Part shown: positions 13,356 to 23,494 of the stretch, in pieces
Layout: each line of letters starts with the position of its first letter
Numbering within the stretch: the stretch's first letter is position 1
NCBI GenBank assembly: GCA_001599595.1
Contig: BCHH01000012.1
Span: 636,813 to 700,812, forward strand
Direction of reading: 5' to 3'
DNA length: 64,000 nt
DNA from: Beverwykella pulmonaria
Taxonomy: Eukaryota; Ascomycota; Dothideomycetes; Pleosporales; Melanommataceae
Notes under the pieces: model-generated
Told to the model about the DNA's origin: nothing
What the model saw: the letters and a program-made list of their open reading frames with translations, nothing else
Databases searched by the model: none
Position numbers and translations under genes: made by a program

Positions 13356-14639
13356 GTTGATGAATTGTTTAAGATACCACAGATGGGTCTTTCGTTTTGG
13401 CTTGGAGTGCTGTAGATTGCAATTGACTGATGGAGTTTGGTAGTGTTTTCAATAATAAAGCACTGCTGATCTCGAGGACCCGCCTTCTTATATACTCGTT
13501 CTCATGGCGGCCCGTTCATCGCCCAGCTACTTTTACAAATTCCAGTCAGACGGTGGCCCGGCGCAAATCTGCAAATCTCAAGTTGCCACCGTATAGCACT
13601 CTGACGTCTGTTTAAGCCTTAATAACGCCAAGTCGTGGTTTCTGGTCGAGAGCGAGCCTCGGCCACATTTACCCAGATTAACGCCCCAGCGTCCCAGGTT
13701 CACCAACTTCCTAACACCAACGTTTCTACTCTCCGGCTTGCTAAATATAGATCTTCCATAATTTAACGAATATATAGATCGCTATACATCCAGAGGCGAG
13801 AAGCGTGGCCCGTCCGTCTATTTCCTCTTTTCAATTCTGGCCAAAGACGCGGGAACAAAATGCGACCGAAATAGAATCGACCCTCTCGTGTTCTTAATCT
13901 CGTACCGGCCTCGCCGTTTTTCTGGAAGGGAAACGTTGTGTTTTTGAGCGAGGAATGTCCGGGAACACTTGGGCATCATCTCCGTGGCAATTTGATGTTA
14001 ATGCCGTCGTGCCTAATCATCGCTGCCCCTACCCAACGTGAGTAGCTCATGTGTGTGCGTTAATGACCTTTCCATCATTTTGGTACATAATGTACTATTG
14101 TCAAAGGGGACTAAAATAGAAATACGTGCCTTTCTATCGCTTAACAAGCTTGGCTTCTTCTACTCAAATTATATGATTAAGCTAGAAGTCGAGACTTCGG
14201 GCTAGTTGGCATGAATGAGTGCTCTTACTAGTGTTATTCGGTGAAGTTAACGATAAAAGATACACAGAGAAACGAAGAAGGAAAAGGTTTACACATGGTT
14301 TCCTGAAAATCTCTGCCTGATTAGGAAACTCGAGAGGCACAGAAGATCCATAAATCCAACGAAAGCGCCAATTTCAACCCTAATTCGCACCTTGAGGATC
14401 ATTCCATACCAATCCTGTTTGCTTCATGGCATGAAGCTGGAGGATCCGCGCTAATACTGGTGTGGAAAGGGAAAAGTCTCTTGATTTCTGAATGGCCTAG
14501 TACATGGAGCGGCTTTTAACACGGGGCAGTTTTATTTCTAGTGTCGCCCAATGTATGATAAAATACGTGAATAACTAATATTATGAGGCAGTGAAATTAC
14601 CACCGATGAAGCAAGGCGACACCTATGATGTCACGAGTA
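13356..14639. other. Promoter side of DUF4360 gene and AT-rich intergenic DNA
   Basis: Bases nearest 13356 should hold the promoter of the minus-strand DUF4360 gene. From about 13700 rightward the sequence becomes AT-rich, with short frames only and no recognisable protein or RNA. This marks the start of the decayed zone that runs to about 23 kb. Confidence 0.4.
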
Positions 14640-14742
14640 GAGGCGAAAGTCAACTGTCTGATGGAAAGTGTGTATAAAGAGTGTGAAAGCCGTGAAGAGC
14701 TGACTGCTCGCACGACGACTATATATACCCATGAAGGGTGAA
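14640..14742 (+). repeat. Dispersed repeat, copy 1 (partner near 46306-46412)
   Basis: About 100 bp align by eye with 46306-46412 in the same orientation. The best block, 14691-14732 against 46361-46402, includes GCTCGCACGA followed by GACTATATATACCCATG in both copies, with only a few substitutions. The TATATATA core looks like a TATA element, so this may be a duplicated promoter or a fragment of a mobile element. No coding sequence lies inside. Confidence 0.6.
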
Positions 14743-14778
14743 CTAGCTAGAATAGGACATATGGGATGTCACGTAAAG

Positions 14779-14829
14779 CACGTGACATATGGAAGAACAC
14801 GTGAGACACGTGATATAGAAGAGCACGTG
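14779..14829. promoter_or_regulatory. Cluster of four CACGTG E-boxes
   Basis: Perfect CACGTG palindromes occur at 14779-14784, 14798-14803, 14807-14812 and 14824-14829, with extra CATATG and ACGTGAC steps around them. Basic helix-loop-helix factors bind CACGTG in fungi. There is no intact gene within 1 kb, so the cluster may be a leftover promoter or part of the adjoining repeat. A regulatory role is inference. Confidence 0.4.
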
Positions 14830-14959
14830 ACATACGTGACATATGATCCCCCCGGTATGCGAAACTGGGGAAGAGTGCTTAAGGCTACAGCTAAAATCTC
14901 AACCAGTGCTTGTAACTGAATGTCTAGAACACTTACCTTTGTCCCTCTTTCGATGGAGA

Positions 14960-15275
14960 ATAGCATAATTAGTGTTTACAAGTTGATATTTGCCCAAGCC
15001 CTATGCCAGCCATGATTTGATAACTATATTTTGCACGATTTATCCTCAGAGATGCAGATAATATAGTAAGAAGTATGTATGCAACCAGTTGTAGGATAGA
15101 TTTAGCCAAAAGCCGATATATCGGAGGCACCTTTGCCTTCGCAAGAACAGAAGCAATGACACCCCTAATAGAAGATGCAAACATGAAAGGCAAGAGGTGG
15201 GTCTCAGCTTGCAAGGTTGTCGATCCATTCACAATGTCAAATTTTTGAGGAAAGTTTGAGAACAGTAATGAACCA
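14960..15275 (-). pseudogene. Remnant of a DHA2-type MFS drug transporter
   Basis: Only an internal piece of the transporter remains. On the minus strand, FPQKFDIVNGSTTLQAETH and then HLLPF, a glycine-poor loop with KAKVPP, ILQLVAYILLTILS, and YSYQIMAGIGLGQIST follow the order seen in the second half of DHA2 efflux pumps (loop after TM8 to TM10). The segment starts after a stop codon upstream of LLFSN and ends at a stop after STCKH. A following frame (14966 downward, MLFSIERGTK) may continue it after a frameshift. No N-terminal half or other exons are found nearby. It is a decayed gene copy. The intact DHA2 gene at 49 kb is a different, diverged member. Confidence 0.65.
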
Positions 15276-15728
15276 CACAGCAGTTAAGCATATGCCATTC
15301 CGAGTCAAGGCTGTTAGCAATTAACCAAAACATGGAAAGTGTAACAATAAATCCATAATGAGGAAATACTTACAGCACAAAACCTAGCCAAGGTTTAATA
15401 TTGATGAATCTCTAAAGGAAGACGGGTTGCATTTTCCCGGATCTCATCGTCACTTTCCATTATCATACCGAGAATAATACAATGGAACACCAGAGATTGA
15501 TAAAAGAGAAACTGTGAAAGATGACTCCCAAACACGCGTGCGGCTATTTTCCTGCAAGGCTGACACCTGATTCACAATATATGAGAGTTGCCGCGGGGCG
15601 TATTATGCACCCTGCTGCTTGATTCTAGATTAGGCTTCCCTACAGTCCTTTATGCAGCCCTTACAAGATCAACACCAAAATGCAGTTTTAACTAATCATT
15701 TGTGTTCAGACTCCGACAAAGTTCCACA
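15276..15728. other. AT-rich spacer left of the hAT element
   Basis: No gene, RNA or repeat is recognised between the transporter remnant and the hAT target-site duplication. Confidence 0.4.
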
Positions 15729-15736
15729 ATGCTGTG
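15729..15736. repeat. Left 8-bp target-site duplication of the hAT element
   Basis: ATGCTGTG directly precedes the CAGGG terminus and is identical to the copy at 16818-16825. Confidence 0.85.
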
Positions 15737-16817
15737 CAGGGCTGCCAACCGTACGTACTACGTTACGGCTCGCCCTTTTTGTGCCTGCTACTTCTCAGAT
15801 TGTTAGTATGTTCGTACGTAAAGGGTTAATTGAGAGGCAAGTACGTAGCGTAAAAGTAACGTTTGAGATTGCTGCTACGTTTGTACGTTAGGCCTCAAAG
15901 TGAGAAGTTACGTTTGAAATTGAGGGCGTAGTAGGCTCGATAGGAGGCTGTTTTAACGGCTGATGTGAGCTGCTAGAGTAGTCAATTCACTCTGGACTAC
16001 TCCCCTGCGCAGCCAGTTATTTTAAAGCTGCAGAGCCTCAGTTTTGGTCCCACGTATCAAAAGTAACATTCCTTCTACCTCCACTAAAAGCTCTCTTGCA
16101 CTCGCAGCTAGCGCATAGGATTAATAGGGAATTGAGAGCGATTTTGAAGAGCGTAGGATAGGTATGCTAGCCAACTTCTAACTATTAGGCTAACAGATCT
16201 TAGAGCATGACGCTGTTAGGAGAGGTCTTTGCTTTCTGGAGATCCTCCTTATGGCTGTTGTAGTACTTCTGTAGCTCTGTTGTAAGGTAAGCTTTCTTGT
16301 GAGAGGAGCAATTGCTAGGTATTAAACTTGTATTAACCTCACGAGCGCTCTCAATTTAGCAAGGCGACGAGAACCTGCTTAATGGGAGATGGAGGACGTC
16401 GATGAGGCTGCGGATGAGGCTGCTTGTGATGAGCTTGCCTGGGAAGCATTAGAGCGCCTTGTTGATTGAAAAAATTGCTGCATTATGGTGATGCGCAGGT
16501 ATGGGAGGTAGATGCCAAAAGCTTTATATTTGGTGGCATTTCTAACGTTTTATCATAGCCATCCCATCGTCAACGATCCCCCTCTTGCACAAAACACAAC
16601 TTCAGCGCGAACAAAAAGCTCATGCCAACGGGCAAACAAACACCTCCAATAGGCACGAAATCCGCCTCCAAAACTACTACGTATAGGTGTAATACGTGCA
16701 GGATTTATGCCACCCGAAACGAAAACTACGACTCACAAATCGACTACGTTCGTACGTATCACGTGTCCGTATAATTCACGTATTACGGGTACATACTACG
16801 TCCGGTTGGCAGCCCTG
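15737..16817. mobile_element. Non-autonomous hAT-family DNA transposon, 1081 bp
   Basis: The ends are terminal inverted repeats: CAGGGCTGCCAACCG at 15737 and its reverse complement CGGTTGGCAGCCCTG ending at 16817, with near matches continuing inward through ACGTA-rich DNA. The element is flanked by a perfect 8-bp direct duplication, ATGCTGTG, at 15729-15736 and 16818-16825. CAGGG ends plus 8-bp duplications are diagnostic of the hAT superfamily. Both subterminal regions are crowded with TACGTA/CGTACG words, the kind of repeats bound by hAT transposases. No full transposase is present. A short open end at 16392-16469 (acidic, ending ELAWEALERLVD) might be the tail of one. The intact duplication argues for fairly recent insertion. 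Confidence 0.85.
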
Positions 16818-16825
16818 ATGCTGTG
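16818..16825. repeat. Right 8-bp target-site duplication of the hAT element
   Basis: ATGCTGTG directly follows the CCCTG terminus and is identical to the copy at 15729-15736. Confidence 0.85.
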
Positions 16826-17409
16826 GTGGGGTTGAATGCTTGTGAGTAACCTAGCATTTGCGCATGTTTAAGATGGTTAGTACTCTAGTTAAATTCCCGA
16901 TAACGCCGTAATTCATACACCATCATGTTGACTGGAGAAAACGGAGAAGTTGCTGAAGGGGCCAGCGCTGGCCCTGCCTAGAGGAGCAAAGTTAAATTTG
17001 ATAGGTTTTCGCGTAACTCCTCGTTTAGTCTTAAGCTTAACGGTTCCGTGAATCATTGTTGCCACACTCGCGGTGTGGAATGGGATCCATGTCAAAGCCC
17101 AGATTGTGAAGAATAGTATTGGGAGGGCTGTAAATCCCCTTTCACTCGTCAAGGAGAGGAGGCAGCAAACCCCGACACAGATATCATGGTTCTTGCTTGG
17201 GTTCGATATTAACACTTCGTCGCTCTTTGCTATGCTTACTATTAAGCAAATAATTGTTCTTCCTTATTCGGGAGCTTTGTTATCTCTCTGCAATTTTGCT
17301 CCCAGTTTCCATCAATGTGATATACGATTGAAGTGTCTAAGTGATTGGTTATATGTGAGCTCCTCTCCTAGTGGCCACATTCATATCGAGTTTTACCGTA
17401 CGCAGCAGT
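16826..17409. other. Spacer between hAT element and rhodopsin-like pseudogene
   Basis: The plus-strand frame open from 17073 runs into the pseudogene but its first 110 residues do not resemble the family, so I do not call them coding. Nothing else is recognised. Confidence 0.4.
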
Positions 17410-18290
17410 ATGGTTGTATCAGAATACTGATGAATGGTGCAATTATTACCTTGCTCAAATCAGCCATTATAATACAAAATCTTCAGATCTTCGTACTTCC
17501 AGGAACCTGGGACCTAGTCTTCTGGTTATCGCATTTCTTCCTCTGGCTGAATATCTTGCTCTACACTCTTTGTACCTTTTTAGAAATATTTTCTTGTAGA
17601 CCAATCCGGGAATCTTGGGACATCATCTACCGAGAAGGATACTGTCTGAACACAGAAGTTATTAACATTGCTGCTAGAATTAGCAATGTCGCTACAGACA
17701 TAATAATATTTCTCTTTCCGCAAGGGCTCATTTAACGGCTTGTTATTTCCGACTGGCGCAGGAGAGCGAAGTTGGCATTTGTATTCTGCATCGGCATTCT
17801 GTGAGTTGTCCATTCTCCACTCATTAGATCGTTAGTCTCGACTCATCTAATTGCGCACAGCCATCGTCTCCGCGCCCTTAAGGCTTGCGTTCGCCCTCAA
17901 AATGGCTCATAGTAAAGACAAGAAGTATTATATGTCATATATTGGGCTACTATCTTTCCCAGAGATAATGAGTGGGTTTTTAATACCCGATTTTCCGGTA
18001 CTGCCAAAATTCACTACGTCGATATCGGAAAAGAGTAGCAAGGTTGGTGAGTCTTTACGATCTCGACTTTAGTCATGGAGAGACTCAAAAACCTCTGAGG
18101 AATCTGGGGAGTATATCTGGAGTATGATGAATTTTGTGTCATCGAAATTCACCGGTGTTCGGAGTTGCGAGGGTGTAATGGTTGGGGCTGGTCCAACTCC
18201 GAGCGATGAGTTTCAGAAACCTACTAAGAGGTGTTTTGCCCCCAAGTTCCAGACTCAGTCAGACTATTGTGAGATGCCCTCCACAACCTC
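17410..18290 (+). pseudogene. Broken rhodopsin-like (PTH11-related) fungal membrane protein
   Basis: Family: fungal integral membrane proteins of the rhodopsin-domain/PTH11-like type. Visible parts are a helix followed by FSCRPIRESWD, EGYCLN, and ISNVATDIIIFLFP, which is the conserved TM4-TM5 stretch. Then there is an in-frame TAA at 17733-17735, after which the same frame continues with SDWRRRAKLAFVFCIGIL. After an intron-like gap (GTGAGT to CACAG), AIVSAPLRLAFAL and YIGLLSFPEIMSG match the TM6-TM7 region, but the two parts do not join in frame with the splice sites I can find. A further in-frame TAG occurs at 18070-18072. The first three helices are missing. Loss of function seems certain if the sequence is correct. 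Confidence 0.7.
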
Positions 18291-19949
18291 GTAAGTAACA
18301 GAGCAAATTGTACCACGGAGGAAAGCATGAGGCTCAAAGATGGCGAAATTCACTTGCCTGGTTTTAAATTTCGACTGCCTAATCCGGCTGCTGTACTGGG
18401 CAGTTGTTATTGAATAAATATCTTGAGAGTAATTAAAATTTGCCTCCAGAGAAAGGCTGTAACAGCCAAACCAGTTCGATTTGTAATCAGTTTTCACAAC
18501 GTGGTTGATTGCCTGATTTCATCTTCGCGATCAAAGTCTGGTAGATATAGCTGCACTAGTAGTCCCATCCAACTTCTCCGTCTTGCACAAGCTTTGCGAC
18601 CAAAGACACTATGAGTATTTTGAGCATGGAAGCCACATAGTATATAGAGTCGTTGTCCGGCAGCCCTAATTTAGAAGCATCTTTGCGACCCGAAATGTGC
18701 CGTCTGGACAATGTTACCATAGTGTAACACTCCCAAAGAGAGTGATGGAGAGCCAGAAAAAGCGTGAAGGCGGGAGATTTGGGATCTATCGACTTTTAGT
18801 CCCGCAATAAATATATCATCCGTTGCAGATAGCGAGAAGTGGAAAAGAAAACATGTTATCTAGATTTAGTAGATAGGTTAGAGAATGTAAAGCTTAAAAT
18901 TAAAATACATAAACGCTTTTCAGAAGAGACCTACAAATGCATAGTAGTTACTTAGATTATTATATACTAGGTAAGTAATATCATTCTTGACCGGGTCAGA
19001 AAGCGACGGCGAACTCGATTACTGCCAAAGGGACTCTGCGAAAGGTTTCTTCCTGAGGAACATAGAGCTCTCATTGAGCCCGCTATGGATGTTGCTTATA
19101 CTATAACGAATATGGCGCGCAGTCACCAATGTGAATAAAACAACTTGGGAATGCACAGATGTCGCGAAGGTCTTCATTAAGACGCGGGAAATTAACGAAT
19201 GCATTACGAAGAACACGCTCCAACTTATGCCGAATAAGTGACGTAAGTTTTCCATCATCCTAACTATAGTACTGTCTTTGAATCTGAAGACGCAATCGAC
19301 ACCTGAAGAAAAGGCATACAGCTGATGTAATATTGAAGCTACTACAAACAGCACTTCTCAATTTTCATCGTTTAGCATGCTAAGATTTGATATAGTGATG
19401 TTGGTGTTACGGAAGATAGGGATAGATATGGACGCCTAATACTCGCAAGCGAAAAAATCTCTCAGTCGAAGTAGACAACATGGAGATTTCGACAACCGCG
19501 ATTACAGCTATGACGAAATTTAGTTGATAATTGACGAGGTATGGGTGTGAGAATAACTACGAGGAGAGCTATGACTAACCAAAGGAGAATCGAAGCAGAA
19601 GTGGAGGTCGCCAGTATAAGTAGTGTGAGGATCACAGGAGAAGAGCTGGACTACGGCGGAATGGACTTGGGCAAGTTGGCAATGTTAGCGAAAAGATGAG
19701 ACACACACCTGACTCGAGATCAAATGGACCAAGACACCGCTAAAAAGCCCTCCCGTATCTGACAGGGGTTTTTTTACCATCGCTGATAAGATTTCTGGAT
19801 AATTTGTTTCTAGATACTTGCTCCTTTGTAGGTGCAGTAAATGTTACTAATTCTACCGTTAAAATTTTATAACCCCCGTGCCCTGATTTTGGCCATACAT
19901 CTATCTCAATGAAAAGACTGACACTTTGGTTCCAAAATTGTATGCCGCG
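18291..19949. other. AT-rich interval without recognisable genes
   Basis: The only longer open frame (19019-19354, minus) is hydrophobic but matches no family I know and has no splice partners. The rest is AT-rich with frequent stops on both strands. Confidence 0.4.
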
Positions 19950-21003
19950 CTAAATCACAACGATGGATGCCGCATCGTCTTTTACGTCTTCCCATAAGCT
20001 ATTCAGGCCTTCGACTAACTCACCTGGCAGAGAACCTCGCTTGTACGCCTCAGCATAATTCGTAAGTTGAATGAGGCTGTTTGGTCCGATAATAACAGCA
20101 TCGCCCTTTTCGCGGCTGAGCACGGGGCCCCCGTCAAGAATGGAGTGGTGGAGGACCCATCGTCAAGCGGCATCGCTCATCTCAACACCGTGAGCTTTGC
20201 AAAGTTCTTCCATCTTGCGCACCGCAACGTGCATTGAAGGCTTTTCATACCAACGACGGTACCCCATACCCAGGTAATTCGTGTCACCAACCTCGAATCG
20301 GGTTCCTTTCAGGTCTTTGGCGTCGGTCGAGAAGGTCAATTTTCCCGTGAGAAAACCTCCCGCAAGAGGACTATAGCCGACGAACGAAATGTCGTGCTTT
20401 CGGAGAAGTGGGAAGAGCTTTTCTTCGTACGCACGACAGAGTAGGTTGTATTGGCCTTGGAACACGCTTGGCTTGATGTAACCTTTCTCTTCCGCGATTT
20501 GAAGCCATTCCTCAAGCATCTCTAGTGTGAAGTTGCTGACTCCGAGTTTTGAAAATTTTCCCTTGCGGTACTCTGCATCTAACGCAGCCGCTTGTTCAGC
20601 GAGTGGTGTTGTCTTGTCTGGGCCATGACAGTAGAGTATGTTAAGCTGAACACCATGTAAGTTAGTTCCGCTATGCATGAATGGTCTCGATTGACCTTAA
20701 CTTCTCTATCCTAGTGTTTTTCAGGCTCTGTTCAAGTGATTTTTGTATTGCAGTTGCCGTTAAAGTTCCATCCCCGTTGCCAAAAAATAAAATCTTCGAG
20801 TCGATGAGAAATCCTTTCTCCGCGTATTGAAGCTCACCGATCAGCTTCTCAGAGCCTCCTGGATTAAGTACTGGATATATTGGCGCTGTGTCAATCTCCC
20901 GAATCCCAAGTTCTTTCAGGATACCCGCTATTTCCTCGATGTCATCTTTTGATAGTTTCTCGCCCCATGTTCCAGTGCCGACGTAGATCTTCGGAGGTGG
21001 CAT
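19950..21003 (-). pseudogene. Aldo-keto reductase (AKR) with premature stop
   Basis: NADPH-dependent aldehyde/ketone reductase of the AKR superfamily, closest in style to the AKR7/aflatoxin-aldehyde-reductase type. The catalytic set is visible: IDTAPIYP (Asp, Tyr), FLIDSKI (Lys) and ILYCHGPD (His). Downstream KLGVSNF, QGQYNLLCR and YSPLAGGFLTGKL are family-typical. Two defects are seen. An in-frame TGA at 20163-20165 falls where the family has a hydrophobic residue before RWVLHH, and the frame then continues intact with HHSILDGG and AVIIGPNS to a proper stop at 19950. The single intron near 20650-20690 also cannot be joined in frame with canonical sites. The start at 21003 (MPPPKIYVG) is preferred over 21057. 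The gene appears recently lost. Selenocysteine is not a reasonable alternative in this family and lineage. Confidence 0.8.
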
Positions 21004-21057
21004 GTTGCAAAGAGCTCCAATACTAGTGGAGGATATTTGTCTCTCTACAAGTATCAA

Positions 21058-23494
21058 AACATCTAGCCGGCTGTTCTGACCTTCTTATGTTCGCCAGTCG
21101 TGTCACCCACTCCGGCGGGTTATGCAGCCCATGCAATGTTCAGCTCTACGTTGCCCCGCTTTTATCTTATACCTAAGTGGAGGATTACTGCAGGAAGCTG
21201 CAGTCTTAACTCTGCATTCATCTTGATGCTTGGTTTTAGGGGGTTGAAACATTGAAATACTCCATGGTACTCCATGAGCTACATCCTAGTGATATTGAAT
21301 CTAATTCTTCACTTCAAAAAAAAAAAACAATAGGCATCGAAATCAAATAGTGATTCATCATTAGCCAGAGTCGCTTATATTACCCTGAGTTTTCCATAAA
21401 GAGCGGAAGCTTCACTTTGATGCTTTAATCAGGGACGCACCCAGCGCGAAGAGTTTATCTTTTGCGGTATTTTTACGAGGCCAGCTTTTGCAAGCCTTAT
21501 CTATATATCCGTGCGACCTAAGTTCCACGAATAAAATGAGCCGAATGGGGCGTCAAAAGCTTAGCTTTATGAAACCCCAATCAATTTTAGCAATATAAGC
21601 AGTGAGCACCAAAGAGGGAGCCTGTTAACACAGTCTTACCCTTGACTAATAATCCTGCTCCCTAGATCAACTCTTCCTGTAGCCAAGGTAAAGGAATCGC
21701 CAGCTCTAACATTATCTATATTGAGCGACTTTGCAGACTTGGCCCCGTACATTCATGGAAATATGAAAATCTGAGAAGAATGCTAGAGTTACACTATGCT
21801 GTAGTATAAGATAAAATCCTACAGTGTTGGTCTCACAGGGCTATTGCAATAGCAATGGGGGGGTTCTAAGCAAAGTGTTGATTCGTGTATGTGTTTCTAT
21901 GTTCTATATATATTCCAACATACAGAGTAGAGTTTAATTTTTCTTACCGCCCTTGAATAGAGTTCGTCGCTCTTTTATTTTTTTTAGTTCGGGCCAAAAC
22001 CTGGTTGCTCTAATTCAGGACAAGCACACTCGTTAAATTAGTCAAAGAATATACTGTAGATTATTCGTAATGTATATATTCTTTTAGTCCAGCAATACTG
22101 TTGTCGAGACATAGAGGTCATGCAAATATCTCATACTGGTATGTCGTTATAAAAATTATTGCATTTCCATAGGTGCAGGAAGTCTAAAAGAAGTTTGCCT
22201 CCAAATCTGTAATACTAAATGGGAGCCTAGGATAACATCTCGCAAGTAAATGCATATTGGATATATATGTAGACACACTAGAGTAGCCACCAAATAATTT
22301 TTGCCAGTCACAGAATAAACGTGGCATGAGGTTCCTTCACACGACTTGAAATTGATCTGGACGTTCAACCCATATTTCTGACGTCTATGGAAAGGGTTCC
22401 ACATTTACTTCCGCAGACAGAAGTATCCTAACTCAATCCCTTTCACAAAATGTAGACGCAGCGTAGTAATTGCTCAAAAATATTCTAATCTTTAGATATA
22501 GTAATGAGCATGTATAAAGCATTAATACATTAATACTAATGTTGCAACACATCTGATTCACCTGCGCGATCTCCACAACGAGACTTCACACGATTTGCTC
22601 CAATGCACCCGAACATGGACTGCTTGTCCAGCTCGAGCGGAACAACTACACCGCCATCTCCTCGAAGCTAATCTCCTTCTATCCCTGACTCCCGCTTCCC
22701 CGCCTTCTCAGGTGAGGAATACTCCAATCATCCCTTTGACCCCGCCGTAGCCGCACCGCGTTCAAAGTCGAACTTCCAAAGTTATCACATACTATATACC
22801 CAAGCACTCAACTCGTCTTAGCGATTCACGAAGAACATCCATGTATAGCGTATATGCACTGCAATGACCTCAAACTCCGTTCATCCTGCAGTGCATCATG
22901 CACTAATCTAGCGCCTTCCAATCGGTTCAAATTCTAACCGCCTGAGTAGCGCGCGCGCCAATGTGGCACAGCTATTGCAATAAAGTTTCTCACCCCCACG
23001 AAGTTGATATTTTCGGCTAGGTTCTCTCTCGATAACGGTCACGCGGAATGGCGTGTAGCGTTTATCGCTCTTGCTATGGACATGGGTTGATTTACCCGGC
23101 TGGTGTTGACATCGAACCAAGAGAGGTTTGGCGGATGGATTGAGGTGCGGGGCTTGATGGGCAGGGTATGTTATGTGGGCGTTAAACGGTGCTGTGAATG
23201 TGCAGCCGAGGCTTGAAAATCAATTGTCTTTGGTATTCGTTGCCATTATCAGAATATGTAGGATTTTCTGTTTCTCCATAAATTTTGAGATGCATGGTTT
23301 GTTATTAGTCGCTGACGCCCTAAGCGATAAGCCTCAGAAAGAAGTAGTTGTGGGACTAGCACACCACTCCAGCAATCTTGCATTTCGCGTCGATCTCGCA
23401 CCGCATCATGTTGTACGACCGTCAGACCCCGCCGGTAGTCCTTGTCCCTCTCCCCATCTCATTCCCCAACCACCTCCTCACTAATCAATCCCAC
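21058..23494. other. AT-rich interval without recognisable genes
   Basis: It contains a poly-A run near 21318-21330 and many stops on both strands. The short frames at 22156-22404 and 22908-23120 have no family resemblance. The right end (22.9-23.5 kb) is less AT-rich and should hold the terminator of the FAD oxidase gene. Confidence 0.4.

Noticed and set aside
16392..16469. Open tail inside the hAT element that could be the end of a transposase
   Set aside because: Only 26 codons are readable and no dimerisation-domain signature is visible, so it is mentioned in the element entry but not called as a gene.
17073..17409. First 110 codons of the open frame leading into the rhodopsin-like pseudogene
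   Set aside because: They do not resemble the N-terminal helices of the family and probably are non-coding.
19019..19354. Hydrophobic 111-codon minus-strand frame
   Set aside because: No family resemblance, no partner exons, and it sits in AT-rich decayed DNA.
20163..20165. TGA in the aldo-keto reductase read as selenocysteine
   Set aside because: The family has a hydrophobic residue here, and ascomycete fungi generally lack the selenocysteine machinery.
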